Shown here: positions 9,616 through 18,943 of the stretch, piece after piece
Position numbering within the stretch: the stretch's first letter is position 1
Layout: each line of letters opens with the position of its first letter
Assembly: GCF_003148495.1 (NCBI RefSeq)
Contig: NZ_QGGH01000012.1
Coordinates: 62,001-126,000 of the forward strand
Length of the DNA: 64,000 nt
Direction: 5' to 3'
Origin: Mesorhizobium loti
Lineage (GTDB): Bacteria > Pseudomonadota > Alphaproteobacteria > Rhizobiales > Rhizobiaceae
Notes under the pieces: generated by a model
What the model was told of the DNA's origin: nothing
The model's database searches: none
Seen by the model: the letters and a program-made list of their open reading frames with translations, nothing else
Position numbers and translations under genes: made by a program

Positions 9616-10641
9616 ATGAAAGTCGCATGTCTGTGGCACGCAACCCAGGATGAACTCAACTTTATCAGGAGCTCATTGCCCGCCGACACCGTAGTGACTG
9701 CTCCGCAAGGCCAATACGATTCGAGATTTGAAAGTTCATTCGTTGAACTGGATCCAATCACTCACGATGCTGATGCCCTCTTGGCGTGGGCGATTCCAAG
9801 AGGAGTCGTAGAGAACGCCAAAAAGCTCAAATTTTTGAGCTGGATGCACAGCGGAGTAGATGACTTGGGACAATTAGGGATCTTGGGCCTTGCCATAAAA
9901 AATCACTTCCGCATTGCGAATATACGTGGAGCCAATTCGATCGCGGTAGCCGAACAAGCGATGATGTTTGTGCTTTGCCTCGCCAAGAAGACTTTGCGCA
10001 ATCACAAGAGGGCTTCGGACGGGACACAACAATTTCCGCTTTGGGATCCGACTGATCGTTCCGGTATGCTCAGCGGACGTCGCCTTGCAGTTGTAGGCGT
10101 CGGTGAGATCGGAGCGAGCGTCGCCAAGCGGGCGAAGGCCTTCGATATGGAGGTTATTGGCGTGCGCCGACACAAAGAGCGCCCTGTTGAGTACGTGGAC
10201 CACATGTATGGACCGGCCGATTTGACCGCAATCCTGCCTGATTGCGACTATGTTGTTTTGGCAACGCCGCAAACGGAAGAAACACAGGAACTGTTCGGCG
10301 CAGAAGAGATTTCTGCAATGAAGAAAGGGGCATACCTGATCAACGTGGGCCGAGGCGGTCTCATCAAAGAAAGACCGCTTTACGACGCGCTCGTTTCGGA
10401 ACATCTGGGTGGCTTCGCCACAGATGTCTGGTGGAAGTATGAGTACGGCGCCGCCTTCCCGAATGGGTGGGGGTCTCGGCTTAATATACAAAAGCTTCCA
10501 AACGTTGTCCTATCTTGGCATGAAGCTCACAATGCAGACGACGTTCTTGAAAGGAACCTGGAGCTTGGTACACAAAATTTACGCCAGTTTCTTGCTGGGC
10601 AACCTGTCTGCCGCGAAATCAATCTTGAACTTGGATATTGA
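9616..10641 (+). CDS. D-isomer-specific 2-hydroxyacid dehydrogenase family protein
   Basis: A 341-residue NAD(P)-dependent dehydrogenase. The central Rossmann domain contains VVGVGEIGASVAKRAKAFDM at about 156-175. A conserved catalytic region follows, with INVGRGGLIKERPLYDAL (active-site Arg region) and the terminal SWHEAHNADDVLERN, which supplies the histidine. It probably reduces a 2-oxo acid or oxidises a D-2-hydroxy acid; the exact substrate cannot be read from sequence. AAAGG lies 8 bases before the ATG. It is transcribed with the flavoenzyme gene 251 bases upstream and converges on the M20 hydrolase gene. Its possible link to the ectoine pathway is context only. Confidence 0.88.
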   Translation: MKVACLWHATQDELNFIRSSLPADTVVTAPQGQYDSRFESSFVELDPITHDADALLAWAIPRGVVENAKKLKFLSWMHSGVDDLGQLGILGLAIKNHFRIANIRGANSIAVAEQAMMFVLCLAKKTLRNHKRASDGTQQFPLWDPTDRSGMLSGRRLAVVGVGEIGASVAKRAKAFDMEVIGVRRHKERPVEYVDHMYGPADLTAILPDCDYVVLATPQTEETQELFGAEEISAMKKGAYLINVGRGGLIKERPLYDALVSEHLGGFATDVWWKYEYGAAFPNGWGSRLNIQKLPNVVLSWHEAHNADDVLERNLELGTQNLRQFLAGQPVCREINLELGY

Positions 10642-10745
10642 GCTCGAACGCAGCTGTCGCGCTATTGACGGCCGGCCTGTGAGCCAAGTCTGGGCGGCTA
10701 TACAATAGAGCGGATGGGTTAACGTGGAGCGGCCAGATCGATAGA

Positions 10746-11927
10746 TCATTTGCGGAGCAACAACTGACAGTATCGAATAGCCAGTTCAGTTGTCGGTATG
10801 AGCAAATCGTCGGAAGCTCCGAAGGTTGGCGTGTGAAGACCCGTTTCATAACCGGGTTCCTGACTGCCGAACCAAAAGTATATGGATGGAACGCAGCTGG
10901 AATAGTAGCCGAAATCGTCGCTTCCTGAGAGAGCTGGTGGCTCAACGAATTTGGACTCCCCAACCGTTTCAAGAACAAGATCTCGGAACAGCGCGACCAT
11001 CCCGACGTCGTTGATAACGGGCGGATCGCCAAGATGGGAGGTAAACACCGCCTCACCTCGATGTGTTGCCGCAATGCCCTCGGCGACCTCGCGAACGCGA
11101 CGCACGAGATGGGCACGCCGCACCAGGCTAGTGGTGCGTATCGTTCCTGTCAGCAGAACAGACGAACAGATAATATTGCGAGCCTCGCCTCCGTGAACGG
11201 TCCCGACGGTAACAATGACCCCGTCATCGCCGGGAAACTCGCGCGATGCCACTTTTTGAACCTCGTTGATGAACGCGGCCGCTATGGCGATGGCATCCAC
11301 TCCCTCATGAGGCATGGCCCCATGAGCCATCAACCCCTTGAAAGTGACGTCAAACTGGTCAGCTGATTTGGTGGCCGCACCTGGCCGTGCGCCGTAGACT
11401 CCCGAGGGAATGCTTGGCATGATGTGCATTCCGACGGCCGCATCGAAACCATCGAGGAGCTTTTCCTTCAATACCGACAGGCCACCTACCGGTTCCATTT
11501 CTTCTGCAGGTTGGAAGAAAACTCGCACTCTACCGGAAAAATCTGCCCGCATCCGATGGAGAGCAAGCGCTGCTCCCAATGCGATCGAAGTATGCATGTC
11601 ATGCCCACAGGCATGCATTCTACCAGGGAGCACTGACTGGTAGGACAAATCATCACGTTGCTCCTGGATTGGCAGCGCATCAATGTCCCCACGCAATGCC
11701 ACAGAACGGCAAGGACCCTCAGCCAATCCTTCAATGTCGACATAGAGGCCGGTTTGATGAAATGCCTTGGACCCCGTTAGACCAAACGCCTCCAGGGCGT
11801 CGCGAAGTCTCGCTTGGGTCTTCCACTCATTGTTTGAGAGCTCGGGCTCCTGGTGCATCGCGTGACGCATTTCGATCACCGCGTGGCGCTCTTCGGCTGA
11901 GAGCAGGTTGTTGGTCAAAGCAGACAT
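10746..11927 (-). CDS. M20D-family amidohydrolase (hippurate hydrolase/N-acyl amino acid deacylase type)
   Basis: A 393-residue metal-dependent amidohydrolase of the M20D group, which cleaves N-acyl amino acids. Metal-site motifs are visible: RMHACGHDMHTSIALG at about 100-115, QPAEEMEP at about 138-145 and a C-terminal SGSDDFGYYS with the final ligand region LHTPTFGASDDLL. The internal lid domain runs about 185-300. The ATG at 11,927 follows AGAGG. It is divergent from eutB across about 265 bases, so both may share a regulatory region. In an ectoine cluster a deacylase could remove the acetyl group from an N-acetylated intermediate, overlapping in role with EutE; this is inference. Confidence 0.88.
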   Translation of the reverse strand: MSALTNNLLSAEERHAVIEMRHAMHQEPELSNNEWKTQARLRDALEAFGLTGSKAFHQTGLYVDIEGLAEGPCRSVALRGDIDALPIQEQRDDLSYQSVLPGRMHACGHDMHTSIALGAALALHRMRADFSGRVRVFFQPAEEMEPVGGLSVLKEKLLDGFDAAVGMHIMPSIPSGVYGARPGAATKSADQFDVTFKGLMAHGAMPHEGVDAIAIAAAFINEVQKVASREFPGDDGVIVTVGTVHGGEARNIICSSVLLTGTIRTTSLVRRAHLVRRVREVAEGIAATHRGEAVFTSHLGDPPVINDVGMVALFRDLVLETVGESKFVEPPALSGSDDFGYYSSCVPSIYFWFGSQEPGYETGLHTPTFGASDDLLIPTTELAIRYCQLLLRK

Positions 11928-12192
11928 TACATTGGCCTCTGCGCGTAAGCAGCATCATTCCAGTCCCTATGTTTAGACAAATGGCAACCTGTAAGGCCGC
12001 ATGATCGTCGATCTTTACGCGCGATTTCGGCGTCAAACGCTGCCTTGTCAGTGAAATCCATCGCTGCAGGGTGATATGATTCCTATCGGTCGTATAGGCC
12101 AGTCGAGACTGTCCAGCTCGCACGCAAGTACACCAACTCACCACCAGTCGCGCCGCCAACAGGGCCTTTGCAACGTAAGGAGTATCATACCC

Positions 12193-13179
12193 TTGATACA
12201 ACTGCCCGACATAAACGAGGCGCGCCGGCGCATCAGCGATGTGATTGTGAACACACCCCTGGTTCGCTCCACAGGGCTTTCCCGCGAGTCAGGGGTCGAA
12301 GTCTTCCTAAAAATGGAGCACCGACAGAAGACAGGAAGCTTCAAGCTCCGCGGCGCGACGAACGCCATCAGCCAACTCACCGAAGCTGAAAAGATAAGCG
12401 GAGTCGTGACGGCTTCGACGGGAAATCATGGACGCGCTGTGTCGTATGCTGCCACTGCTGCGAAGGTGCGTGCTACGATATGCGTTTCGAACCTCGTTCA
12501 TGAAAACAAGATCGCAGAGATTCGAAGGCTGGGCGCAGATCTGCGTATCATAGGCAACTCCTATGACGAGGCCGAACAAGAGGCTGAGCGTCTCGCAGAA
12601 CACGATCGCATGGTGATGATTCATGCATCAGACGACCCAAGGATTATTGCGGGTCAAGGCACAATCGGTCTCGAGCTTCTCGAAGCATTGCCTAATGTCG
12701 CGACGGTTCTCGTGGCCGTCGGAAGCGGAGGGCTTTCCGCTGGCGTCGGGCTTGCAATCTCGAGCTTACGTCCAAGTGCCCGGATACTTGGTGTATCAAT
12801 GGATCGTGGCGCCGCCATGAAGGCAAGCCTTGAGGCAGGCCATCCGGTTGAGGTTGAGGAATTGCCAAGTTTGGCAGACGCACTCTGCGGCGGAATTGGC
12901 TTGCAAAACAAACTAACCTTTAAGGCATGCCAGAGCCTGCTTGATGACGTTATCCTTGTCAGTGAGGAAGAGATCGCCGCAGGCATCCGATATGCCTACG
13001 ATCATGAGCATGAAGTAGTCGAGGGTGCGGGAGCCGTAGGCATTTCTGCACTTCTTGCCGGCAAGGTCACCGCTCTAAAGGGGCCTGTCGCGATCATCAT
13101 CTCGGGCGGCAATATCAATATGGCCCTTCATCGCCGGGTCATGGCAGGCGATCACACCATTTTCCAGCAGGTCGGCTAA
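12193..13179 (+). CDS. eutB: EutB, threonine-dehydratase-like PLP enzyme of ectoine/hydroxyectoine utilisation
   Basis: A 328-residue fold-type II PLP enzyme of the threonine/serine dehydratase family. The PLP lysine is K51 in KTGSFKLRGATNA, and the phosphate-binding loop is GSGGLSAG at about 177-184. The start chosen is TTG at 12,193, preceded by AAGGAG at 12,177-12,182. This gives the usual EutB N-terminus (IQLPDINEARRRI), whereas the longer frame from 12,076 adds an unlikely basic extension. The stop overlaps the next start (TAATG), so it is translationally coupled to eutC. EutB together with EutC is proposed to act on hydroxylated or diamino intermediates of hydroxyectoine breakdown; the exact reaction is not settled. 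Confidence 0.88.
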   Translation: MIQLPDINEARRRISDVIVNTPLVRSTGLSRESGVEVFLKMEHRQKTGSFKLRGATNAISQLTEAEKISGVVTASTGNHGRAVSYAATAAKVRATICVSNLVHENKIAEIRRLGADLRIIGNSYDEAEQEAERLAEHDRMVMIHASDDPRIIAGQGTIGLELLEALPNVATVLVAVGSGGLSAGVGLAISSLRPSARILGVSMDRGAAMKASLEAGHPVEVEELPSLADALCGGIGLQNKLTFKACQSLLDDVILVSEEEIAAGIRYAYDHEHEVVEGAGAVGISALLAGKVTALKGPVAIIISGGNINMALHRRVMAGDHTIFQQVG

Positions 13180-14171
13180 TGCAAGAAGTCACCATTCTAA
13201 CAGAGCAAGTCTTGAGAGGCCTCGTGCCATTGGACCAAAACGCTGTGCAATGCATCGAAGATGCCTTTCTCGCGCTTGCCACTAAGCGGGTGGTAATGCC
13301 GCCAATCTTACGACTAGACATACCTGAACATCATGGCGAGGTCGACGTCAAAACGGCTTATGTAAGCGGTCTTGAAAGCTTCGCAGTGAAGATCGGACCC
13401 GGCTTTTTTGATAACCCTCGTATTGGACTGCCCAGTACAAGCGGGCTTATGGTGGTGCTTTCCAGCACGACCGGCCTGGTGCAGGCGGTGTTGCTTGACA
13501 ATGGATACCTGACGGATATCCGCACCGCCGCAGCTGGAGCCGTGGCCGCAAAGCACCTCGCTCGCGACGATGCCTCCATTGCTGCAATCATTGGAGCCGG
13601 CGTCCAGGCGAAACTCCAGTTGCAGGCGCTCGCTCTCGTTCGGCCTATCCGAGAAGCCCGACTGTGGGCACGCAATATCACAAAGGCAGTAAGCGTTGCA
13701 GCAGAGCTTTCGAGTCGTCTAGGTTTCCCTGTTACTGCATATGCCGACCCTCGTGTCGCAATTGCCGGATCCGACGTCATCGTGACAACGACCCCGTCGA
13801 CCCAGCCAATCCTGCTTGCCGAGTGGCTCGAACCCGGGCAGCATCTCACTGCCATGGGATCCGATGCAGAACATAAGAATGAAATTGCGCCTGGTGCAAT
13901 CGCACGCGCCGATGTGTACGTGGCAGACAGCTTGGCACAAACTCGGAAGTTGGGCGAACTCCGTTGCGCGCTTGCAGACAATGTTATCCCAGAAGGTCAA
14001 CGCCACGTGGAACTTGGGCAACTCATAGCGCGGTCAGAGGTTGGAAGGATTACAAAAGCTCAGATTACGGTCGCGGATCTGACCGGCACGGGGATTCAAG
14101 ATACCGCAATTGCAACGCTCGCCTTTCACCGAGCGAAAGCTGTAGGTGCGGGTATGACCCTATGGAACTGA
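13179..14171 (+). CDS. eutC: EutC, ornithine cyclodeaminase/mu-crystallin-like enzyme
   Basis: A 330-residue protein of the ornithine cyclodeaminase/mu-crystallin family. The Rossmann NAD(P)-binding loop is GAGVQA at 139-144. The substrate side has KIGPGFFDNP and TDIRTAAAGAVAAKHLAR, and the C-terminal part ADLTGTGIQDTAIATLAF is typical. It overlaps eutB by one base (TAATG) and is the second gene of a two-gene run. In ectoine clusters this protein is called EutC and is thought to work with EutB on an imine or amino intermediate. In this window the pair is separated from eutA, eutD and eutE by a regulator gene and a dead dehydrogenase gene, so expression of the two halves may be uncoupled. Confidence 0.88.
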   Translation: MQEVTILTEQVLRGLVPLDQNAVQCIEDAFLALATKRVVMPPILRLDIPEHHGEVDVKTAYVSGLESFAVKIGPGFFDNPRIGLPSTSGLMVVLSSTTGLVQAVLLDNGYLTDIRTAAAGAVAAKHLARDDASIAAIIGAGVQAKLQLQALALVRPIREARLWARNITKAVSVAAELSSRLGFPVTAYADPRVAIAGSDVIVTTTPSTQPILLAEWLEPGQHLTAMGSDAEHKNEIAPGAIARADVYVADSLAQTRKLGELRCALADNVIPEGQRHVELGQLIARSEVGRITKAQITVADLTGTGIQDTAIATLAFHRAKAVGAGMTLWN

Positions 14172-14334
14172 CCCTTCCAGTCAGCATGAGTAGTGAACGC
14201 GAGCCTTTCTACGCGCCTCGTAGCGGCATGTGGCATCCAGTTTGGCGGCATTCGGGGTGGCGATCTCGGGTCGCTCCACATGCTCGGAAAGCGCTTGCGC
14301 AGGTCGATCCACGGTCTCGCAAGGAGGTGCTTCA

Positions 14335-14965
14335 GGATGCCGATGCAGAGACATTTCGTTTCATGGTAGTCTTCGAACCCGTGGCGCGAACCCTCCTGCC
14401 CGATGCCGGGCTGCTTCATTCTCAAGGGTGCCGCTCCCGATGAACATGCGTCCCGTGTTGATGCCCATGCCATGTTCCAAGGTCTCGGCCATCCGCCAGA
14501 CACCAACCAGGTCCGCGGCAAGAAGTAGGCGGCCAGGCCGTAGACCATTTGCCTCATTCACAGCCTGACCCGCAGGGTCGTAGCGAAGGGATGTGGCCAG
14601 CTGCCCCCCTCTTGCGCAATCGGTTTTCGCCAGAGATTTGACTGAGGACCGGCGGTCGGAAAAGCGTGCAGTCCTTAACATTGTGCTTGCCCCCGTGGCC
14701 AATTTTGTCGCCGTTTGCGACCGCATCGGGGATATGAAATTCGATCTTGGCCACAGCGTGACTATCGATTATCGGGCCGATTGCCGACCCTGAATCGAAT
14801 CCGTCACCAACCCGAAATCGGCGATCCCGCTCGACAAACTCACCGTGAACTCCCGATTGGCCGTAAAGGCATTCGCGGTGGCAGGGCCGGCACTACGGCT
14901 CTCGCTTCGATCGCACCACGAATCCATCGTTTGTCTCTTTTCGCCCCAAGAGCAACCACAACAAG
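14335..14965 (-). pseudogene. Decayed gabD/ssd-type aldehyde dehydrogenase (C-terminal half only)
   Basis: Pieces of a succinate-semialdehyde-dehydrogenase-like protein appear in order on the minus strand but in changing frames. Around 14,890-14,940 are traces of the active-site region. Then GEFVERDRRFRVGDGFDSG leads to IGPIIDSHAVAKIEFHIPDA (about 14,730-14,850) and GKHNVKDCTLFRPPVL. Near 14,510-14,600 is YDPAGQAVNEANGL. The relic ends with GIGQEGSRHGFEDYHETK at about 14,340-14,395. Each block corresponds to the GabD C-terminal half, but there are several frameshifts and no N-terminal half. Ectoine clusters of related bacteria often carry an ssd gene of this type, so this is probably the ancestral copy, now dead. 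Confidence 0.8.
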
Positions 14966-14980
14966 GGCTAAGGCTGTCCT

Positions 14981-15967
14981 CTAGCTGTTTGAAATTGGTT
15001 CGCGAAGAGTGCCGGGCGTGACACCAAAATTCTCTCGAAAAGCTCTTGTGAAATGAGATGCGTTTTCAAACCCAACCTCAATAGCAATATCCAGCAGTGG
15101 CGCGTGAGTAGCGATAATGAGTTGCCTTGCCCTTTCGAGCCGCAGCCGTTTGTAGACCACCGCTGGCGAACTTTTGATCGTTTTTGTGAACAAGCGCTCC
15201 AGCTGTCTCCGAGATAAACCGACCTCGGCCGCAAGTTCGGAAATCGAAAGCGTCCTATCAATATTGCCATCCATCGCAATTAAAGCCGCCTGGACTCGTG
15301 GATCGCTGCTTCCAATAGACTCCGGTCTTCGCGGCTGTACATGAATTGCCGGACGTGCTTTGTCGATCTGGAGAACCTCCAAGGCGTTCCGTTCAGCCCT
15401 GTGACTAATGTGCCGCCTGACTATCGAAAAGGCCATGTCGGCAGCGCTGCTGCCACCAGCACAGGATCCTCTGGTACGGTCGAGATTGAATATGCGATCC
15501 GATCGGACTTGGTGATCCGGAAAACGCTGACGGAATTCTCTGAAGTGCAGCCAACTCACGCAAGTCCGGTGGTGCCTCATCAGCCCTGCGTCAGCCAAAA
15601 TGAATGTGCCCGTGCAGACACCAATTAGGGGGACCTTCTTGCTCGCAGCTTGCTTGAGATAATTAACTGTCGCGCTATCGACTGGGGAATCGTGCCTTAA
15701 TAGACCTCCGATCACGACAATATAGTCGAAATTGCCGGGGTCCGTGAAATCCGACGTCGGGGTTACGCGGATACCGCAGCTCGAATCGATCGTATTCCGA
15801 CAACTCGCCAAGACCTGCCAATCCGCAAAAACTCGACCCGATTTGTCGCCGTCGTCGCTAGCCAAACGTAAAGTGTCAACGAACAAAGCAAACGCGGTGA
15901 GCGTGAACGAGCGTGCGAGTATGAAGCCCACTCTTAGTCGTGCGGTCTTTGTAATTTCTCCCAACAC
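14981..15967 (-). CDS. GlxA-family AraC-type transcriptional regulator
   Basis: A 328-residue regulator with an N-terminal DJ-1/PfpI-like amidotransferase-fold domain (residues about 8-190, including PLIGVCTGTFILADAGL) and a C-terminal AraC helix-turn-helix pair (about 230-325, with LSISELAAEVGLSRRQLERL and FENASHFTRAFRENFGVTPG). This is the GlxA/CdhR/GbdR/ArgR type that often controls betaine, carnitine or arginine catabolism. The start chosen is GTG at 15,967 because GGAGGAGG lies 9 bases upstream; the in-frame ATG at 16,018 has no such site. It is divergent from ehuB, so the 240 bases between them likely hold the operator for the ectoine operon. Confidence 0.87.
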   Translation of the reverse strand: MLGEITKTARLRVGFILARSFTLTAFALFVDTLRLASDDGDKSGRVFADWQVLASCRNTIDSSCGIRVTPTSDFTDPGNFDYIVVIGGLLRHDSPVDSATVNYLKQAASKKVPLIGVCTGTFILADAGLMRHHRTCVSWLHFREFRQRFPDHQVRSDRIFNLDRTRGSCAGGSSAADMAFSIVRRHISHRAERNALEVLQIDKARPAIHVQPRRPESIGSSDPRVQAALIAMDGNIDRTLSISELAAEVGLSRRQLERLFTKTIKSSPAVVYKRLRLERARQLIIATHAPLLDIAIEVGFENASHFTRAFRENFGVTPGTLREPISNS

Positions 15968-16207
15968 CTGGTTTAGCCTCCTCCAGATATGATTGTGTTT
16001 GGCTGCGAGCCTGCGCAATGAAGAAGGGTAAGCTTGCCTCCGCTCAACCTCCTGCGGGCCTGAGAAGAGAAAAAAGCAAGTAGCACCTTTTGTGCGCGCT
16101 TTTTAATCGCATTGAAGGCCGAAAACGCGGGATCGCCGCTCTTCAGCGCGTTAGACTGATTGTGCTTGACGGGTTATCCGATCAAGATTCAACCACGAGG
16201 CACTCAC

Positions 16208-17071
16208 ATGACAGCAGCAGGGAAGTTGGGAGTAAAGCATTTCGCACTCGCAGTCGTTCTGACAGCAATCACGCTTGGTGCTACGGGACTAGCTGTTGCC
16301 GATGATCTGCTTACGCGCACGCGCGCCGGCGCCCCTCTTAGAATTGGCTTTTCAAATGAACGACCTTGGGCATTTCCCGATGAAAGCGGTAAAGCCGCAG
16401 GCCTGATGAATGTCGTCGCAATCAACACTCTCAAGGCAATGGGGATCACGAATATCGAGCCGGTTGTTGTAGAGTGGAATTCCTTAATTCCCGGCTTGCA
16501 GGCAGGGCGATATGACATGATCACCGGAGGGATGTACGTCCTGAAGACCCGCTGCGATAGCATCGTCTTCTCAGATCCAGTCATAAGGATGGGGGATGTC
16601 TTTGGGGTCCCCAAGGGTAACCCAAAGAAGATCGAAACATTCGAAGACATCAAGAATCAAAATTCCGTCTTGGTCACCACCGCAGGTAACAACACGGTCG
16701 AAGTTGCCAAAAAGGTCGGGATTACAGACGACAAAATAATGCAAGTTCCCGGCCCCACAGAAATGCTAGCCGCAGTGCTAAGTAACCGGGCGGACGCGGC
16801 TGGAACAAATTATTTCAGCATAAAGGCTCTCGTCGACCAGAGTGATGGAAAGCTCGAAATCACAGATCTTAACAAAATGCCGGAGTGGACCTTGAATTGG
16901 GCTGCAATGGGCTTTCGCGAAGAGGACAAAAGTTTCATCGAGGAGTACAATCAATTTCAAAAGAAATATATAGGATCTGCCGAAATGATGAGCTCGGTCG
17001 CTGAATACGGTTACACAAAGGACAATCTGCCGGGTAATGTAGCGACGGATTGGTTGTGCAAGAACCGGTGA
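16208..17071 (+). CDS. ehuB: EhuB-like periplasmic ectoine/hydroxyectoine-binding protein
   Basis: A 287-residue family-3 solute-binding protein with a signal peptide (cleavage near GLAVADD at about 31). It has the EhuB-like beginning of the mature protein (APLRIGFSNERPWAFPDESG) and the usual two-lobe pattern with GRYDMITGGMYVLKTRC and LSNRADAAGTNYFS. It captures ectoine-class ligands in the periplasm for EhuCD/EhuA. The start at 16,208 gives a normal signal peptide; the frame from 16,160 adds 16 unlikely residues. It is the first gene of the long plus-strand eut/ehu operon, while its permeases are four genes further on (21,231 onward), an unusual split arrangement. Confidence 0.88.
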   Translation: MTAAGKLGVKHFALAVVLTAITLGATGLAVADDLLTRTRAGAPLRIGFSNERPWAFPDESGKAAGLMNVVAINTLKAMGITNIEPVVVEWNSLIPGLQAGRYDMITGGMYVLKTRCDSIVFSDPVIRMGDVFGVPKGNPKKIETFEDIKNQNSVLVTTAGNNTVEVAKKVGITDDKIMQVPGPTEMLAAVLSNRADAAGTNYFSIKALVDQSDGKLEITDLNKMPEWTLNWAAMGFREEDKSFIEEYNQFQKKYIGSAEMMSSVAEYGYTKDNLPGNVATDWLCKNR

Positions 17072-17101
17072 AATAATGACTCTGTTGTAGGTCTACCGAC
17101 G

Positions 17102-18091
17102 ATGGCGAAGAATCCAATTACGTCAACCGTTGATTTCCAGAGGGATGGAGTTCAGCATGGGTTCCTGAATTTGCCTTACTCGTGTGACCAGTCAGCCTGG
17201 GGATCGATTAGAATCCCAGTGACTGTAGCCAAAAATGGAGAGGGCCCGACGGTCCTCTTCACGGGTGCGAACCATGGGGACGAATACGAGGGCCCTATTG
17301 CCCTTTTTGATCTGGCACGCAACATAAGAGCAGACGAGCTTTACGGTCGCGTCATCATTGTGCCCGGAATGAATTATCCGGCATTCCGAAACGGCACAAG
17401 AACGTCACCCATCGATGGTGGGAACTTGAACCGAATGTTCCCCGGCGATCCGTCGGGCTCGGTGACGTCGAAGATAGCGGACTATTTTTATCGTGCACTT
17501 CTGCCACTTGCGGACTTCGTAGTGGACTTCCACTCCGGCGGTAAGACGTTGGAGTTTATTCCGTTCTGTTGCGCTCACGTTCTGGACAACAAAGAACAGG
17601 AAGAAAAATGTGTCGCCGCCATGCGAGCCTTCAACGCGCCATATTCAGTCATGCTGATGGAGATTGACCCGGAGAATATGTACGACACGGCTGCGGAACG
17701 AATGGGAAAGGTCGTCATCGGAACCGAGCTATCTGGCGGGGGTACGTCGACGGTCTACACAAATGAGATCGCGAAAAGGGGCATTAGAAATATCCTGAAG
17801 CACGCCGGAATAGTAAAGGGCGACCTGGAGCAGGCGTCCTCGACGGAGCTTAACGTGCCCGACCCGAGCTGTTTCCTCTTTTGCGAGAATTCTGGTCTTT
17901 TGGAACCGTGTGTCGACCTGGGTGACGTTGTTGTTGCAGGTCAGATTGTTGCCCGAGTTCACCCGATCGGCCGCACAGGTGCCCAACCGGAGGAATACTA
18001 TGCCGCGATTGGCGGAGTATTTTCCGGCCGACATTTCCCCGGCCTAATTTCGGCAGGAGATTTTCTAGGGTTGGTAACGGTTCCTCTGTGA
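17102..18091 (+). CDS. eutE: N-acetyl-diaminobutyrate deacetylase (DoeB/EutE-like)
   Basis: A 329-residue zinc enzyme of the succinylglutamate desuccinylase/aspartoacylase family. Zinc ligands are visible as H58 and E61 in TGANHGDEYEG and H144 in VVDFHSGGKTLEF; the catalytic Glu is in IGTELSGGGTS. It closely follows the DoeB pattern (GVQHGFLNLPYS, GNLNRMFPGDPSGSVT, AGDFLGLVTVPL). DoeB/EutE removes the acetyl group from N-alpha-acetyl-L-2,4-diaminobutyrate, giving diaminobutyrate and acetate in the cytoplasm. With a hydroxylated substrate it would yield 3-hydroxy-2,4-diaminobutyrate. It lies 30 bases after ehuB and 35 bases before eutA. Confidence 0.93.
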   Translation: MAKNPITSTVDFQRDGVQHGFLNLPYSCDQSAWGSIRIPVTVAKNGEGPTVLFTGANHGDEYEGPIALFDLARNIRADELYGRVIIVPGMNYPAFRNGTRTSPIDGGNLNRMFPGDPSGSVTSKIADYFYRALLPLADFVVDFHSGGKTLEFIPFCCAHVLDNKEQEEKCVAAMRAFNAPYSVMLMEIDPENMYDTAAERMGKVVIGTELSGGGTSTVYTNEIAKRGIRNILKHAGIVKGDLEQASSTELNVPDPSCFLFCENSGLLEPCVDLGDVVVAGQIVARVHPIGRTGAQPEEYYAAIGGVFSGRHFPGLISAGDFLGLVTVPL

Positions 18092-18126
18092 ACAGTACTT
18101 GGTCAACGTAGACAGGAAGCATTTCT

Positions 18127-18906
18127 ATGGCTGAACAACATGAAACCGTGCGACGGTTCGGTCGCTCGAATGCTGCCACATTCGATGACGGGCCGGGGAA
18201 GTACAGAATAGGACTTGTCGCGTTGTCCAACGACTATGTGACTGAACGAGATTTCATGAATATGCGACCCGATGACGACGTCGTCATCTACACGAGTCGG
18301 CTGGCGAATGCTCCTGACTGTTCTTTGGCGTCGTTGCGCGAGATGGCGCCACGCATCACCGAAGCCACTTCGCTGCTTGTTCCGGAAGGCCGCCTCGATG
18401 TCGTTGCTTATTCCTGCACCTCGGGAACGGCCGTTATGGGCTACGAGAGGGTTCAGGAACTTGTTCATGCTGGTCGTCCGGACGTAGCCTTCAGCACTCC
18501 TCTTACTGCGTCACTAGCAGGGCTCAATCGCTTTTCGGTACGACGTGTCGCCGTTCTCACTCCTTATACCGACGAAGTGAATTACGTGATCGCCAGCAAT
18601 ATCGAGGCGTCCGGAATCGAAATAGCGGAGTTCAACAGTTTCAATCTGTCCGACAACGAGTTGATGGCGAGAATTACCCCGGATAGTATCGTTCAGTCTG
18701 CGTTGGAGCTTGATACTTCGACCGCCGATGCCTTGTTCATTTCTTGCACCGCGATCAGGGCGGTTGAGGTAATAGAGATTATCGAAGCGAAAATCAAGAA
18801 GCCGGTGATCACGGCGGTGCAGGCGCTGTTTTGGCAATCCTTGCGACTTGCAGGTTATAACAAGCCTGTTCCAGGATACGGGAGTTTATTGAGACTGTCC
18901 CAATAA
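18127..18906 (+). CDS. eutA: EutA, Asp/Glu racemase/maleate isomerase-fold protein
   Basis: A 259-residue protein of the Asp/Glu racemase superfamily, arylmalonate decarboxylase/maleate cis-trans isomerase branch. The two active-site cysteines are visible: C97 in AYSCTSGTAVMG and C207 in LFISCTAIRA. EutA is part of the hydroxyectoine branch (EutABC); a racemisation or epimerisation step is suspected. AGGAAG precedes the ATG at a good distance. It lies between eutE and eutD. A second, more diverged homologue is at 25,974-26,723. The family assignment is firm; the reaction is not. Confidence 0.88.
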   Translation: MAEQHETVRRFGRSNAATFDDGPGKYRIGLVALSNDYVTERDFMNMRPDDDVVIYTSRLANAPDCSLASLREMAPRITEATSLLVPEGRLDVVAYSCTSGTAVMGYERVQELVHAGRPDVAFSTPLTASLAGLNRFSVRRVAVLTPYTDEVNYVIASNIEASGIEIAEFNSFNLSDNELMARITPDSIVQSALELDTSTADALFISCTAIRAVEVIEIIEAKIKKPVITAVQALFWQSLRLAGYNKPVPGYGSLLRLSQ

Positions 18907-18943
18907 ATGGATATCGGGTCCCTTGAAATAGTGTGGAATTAAT

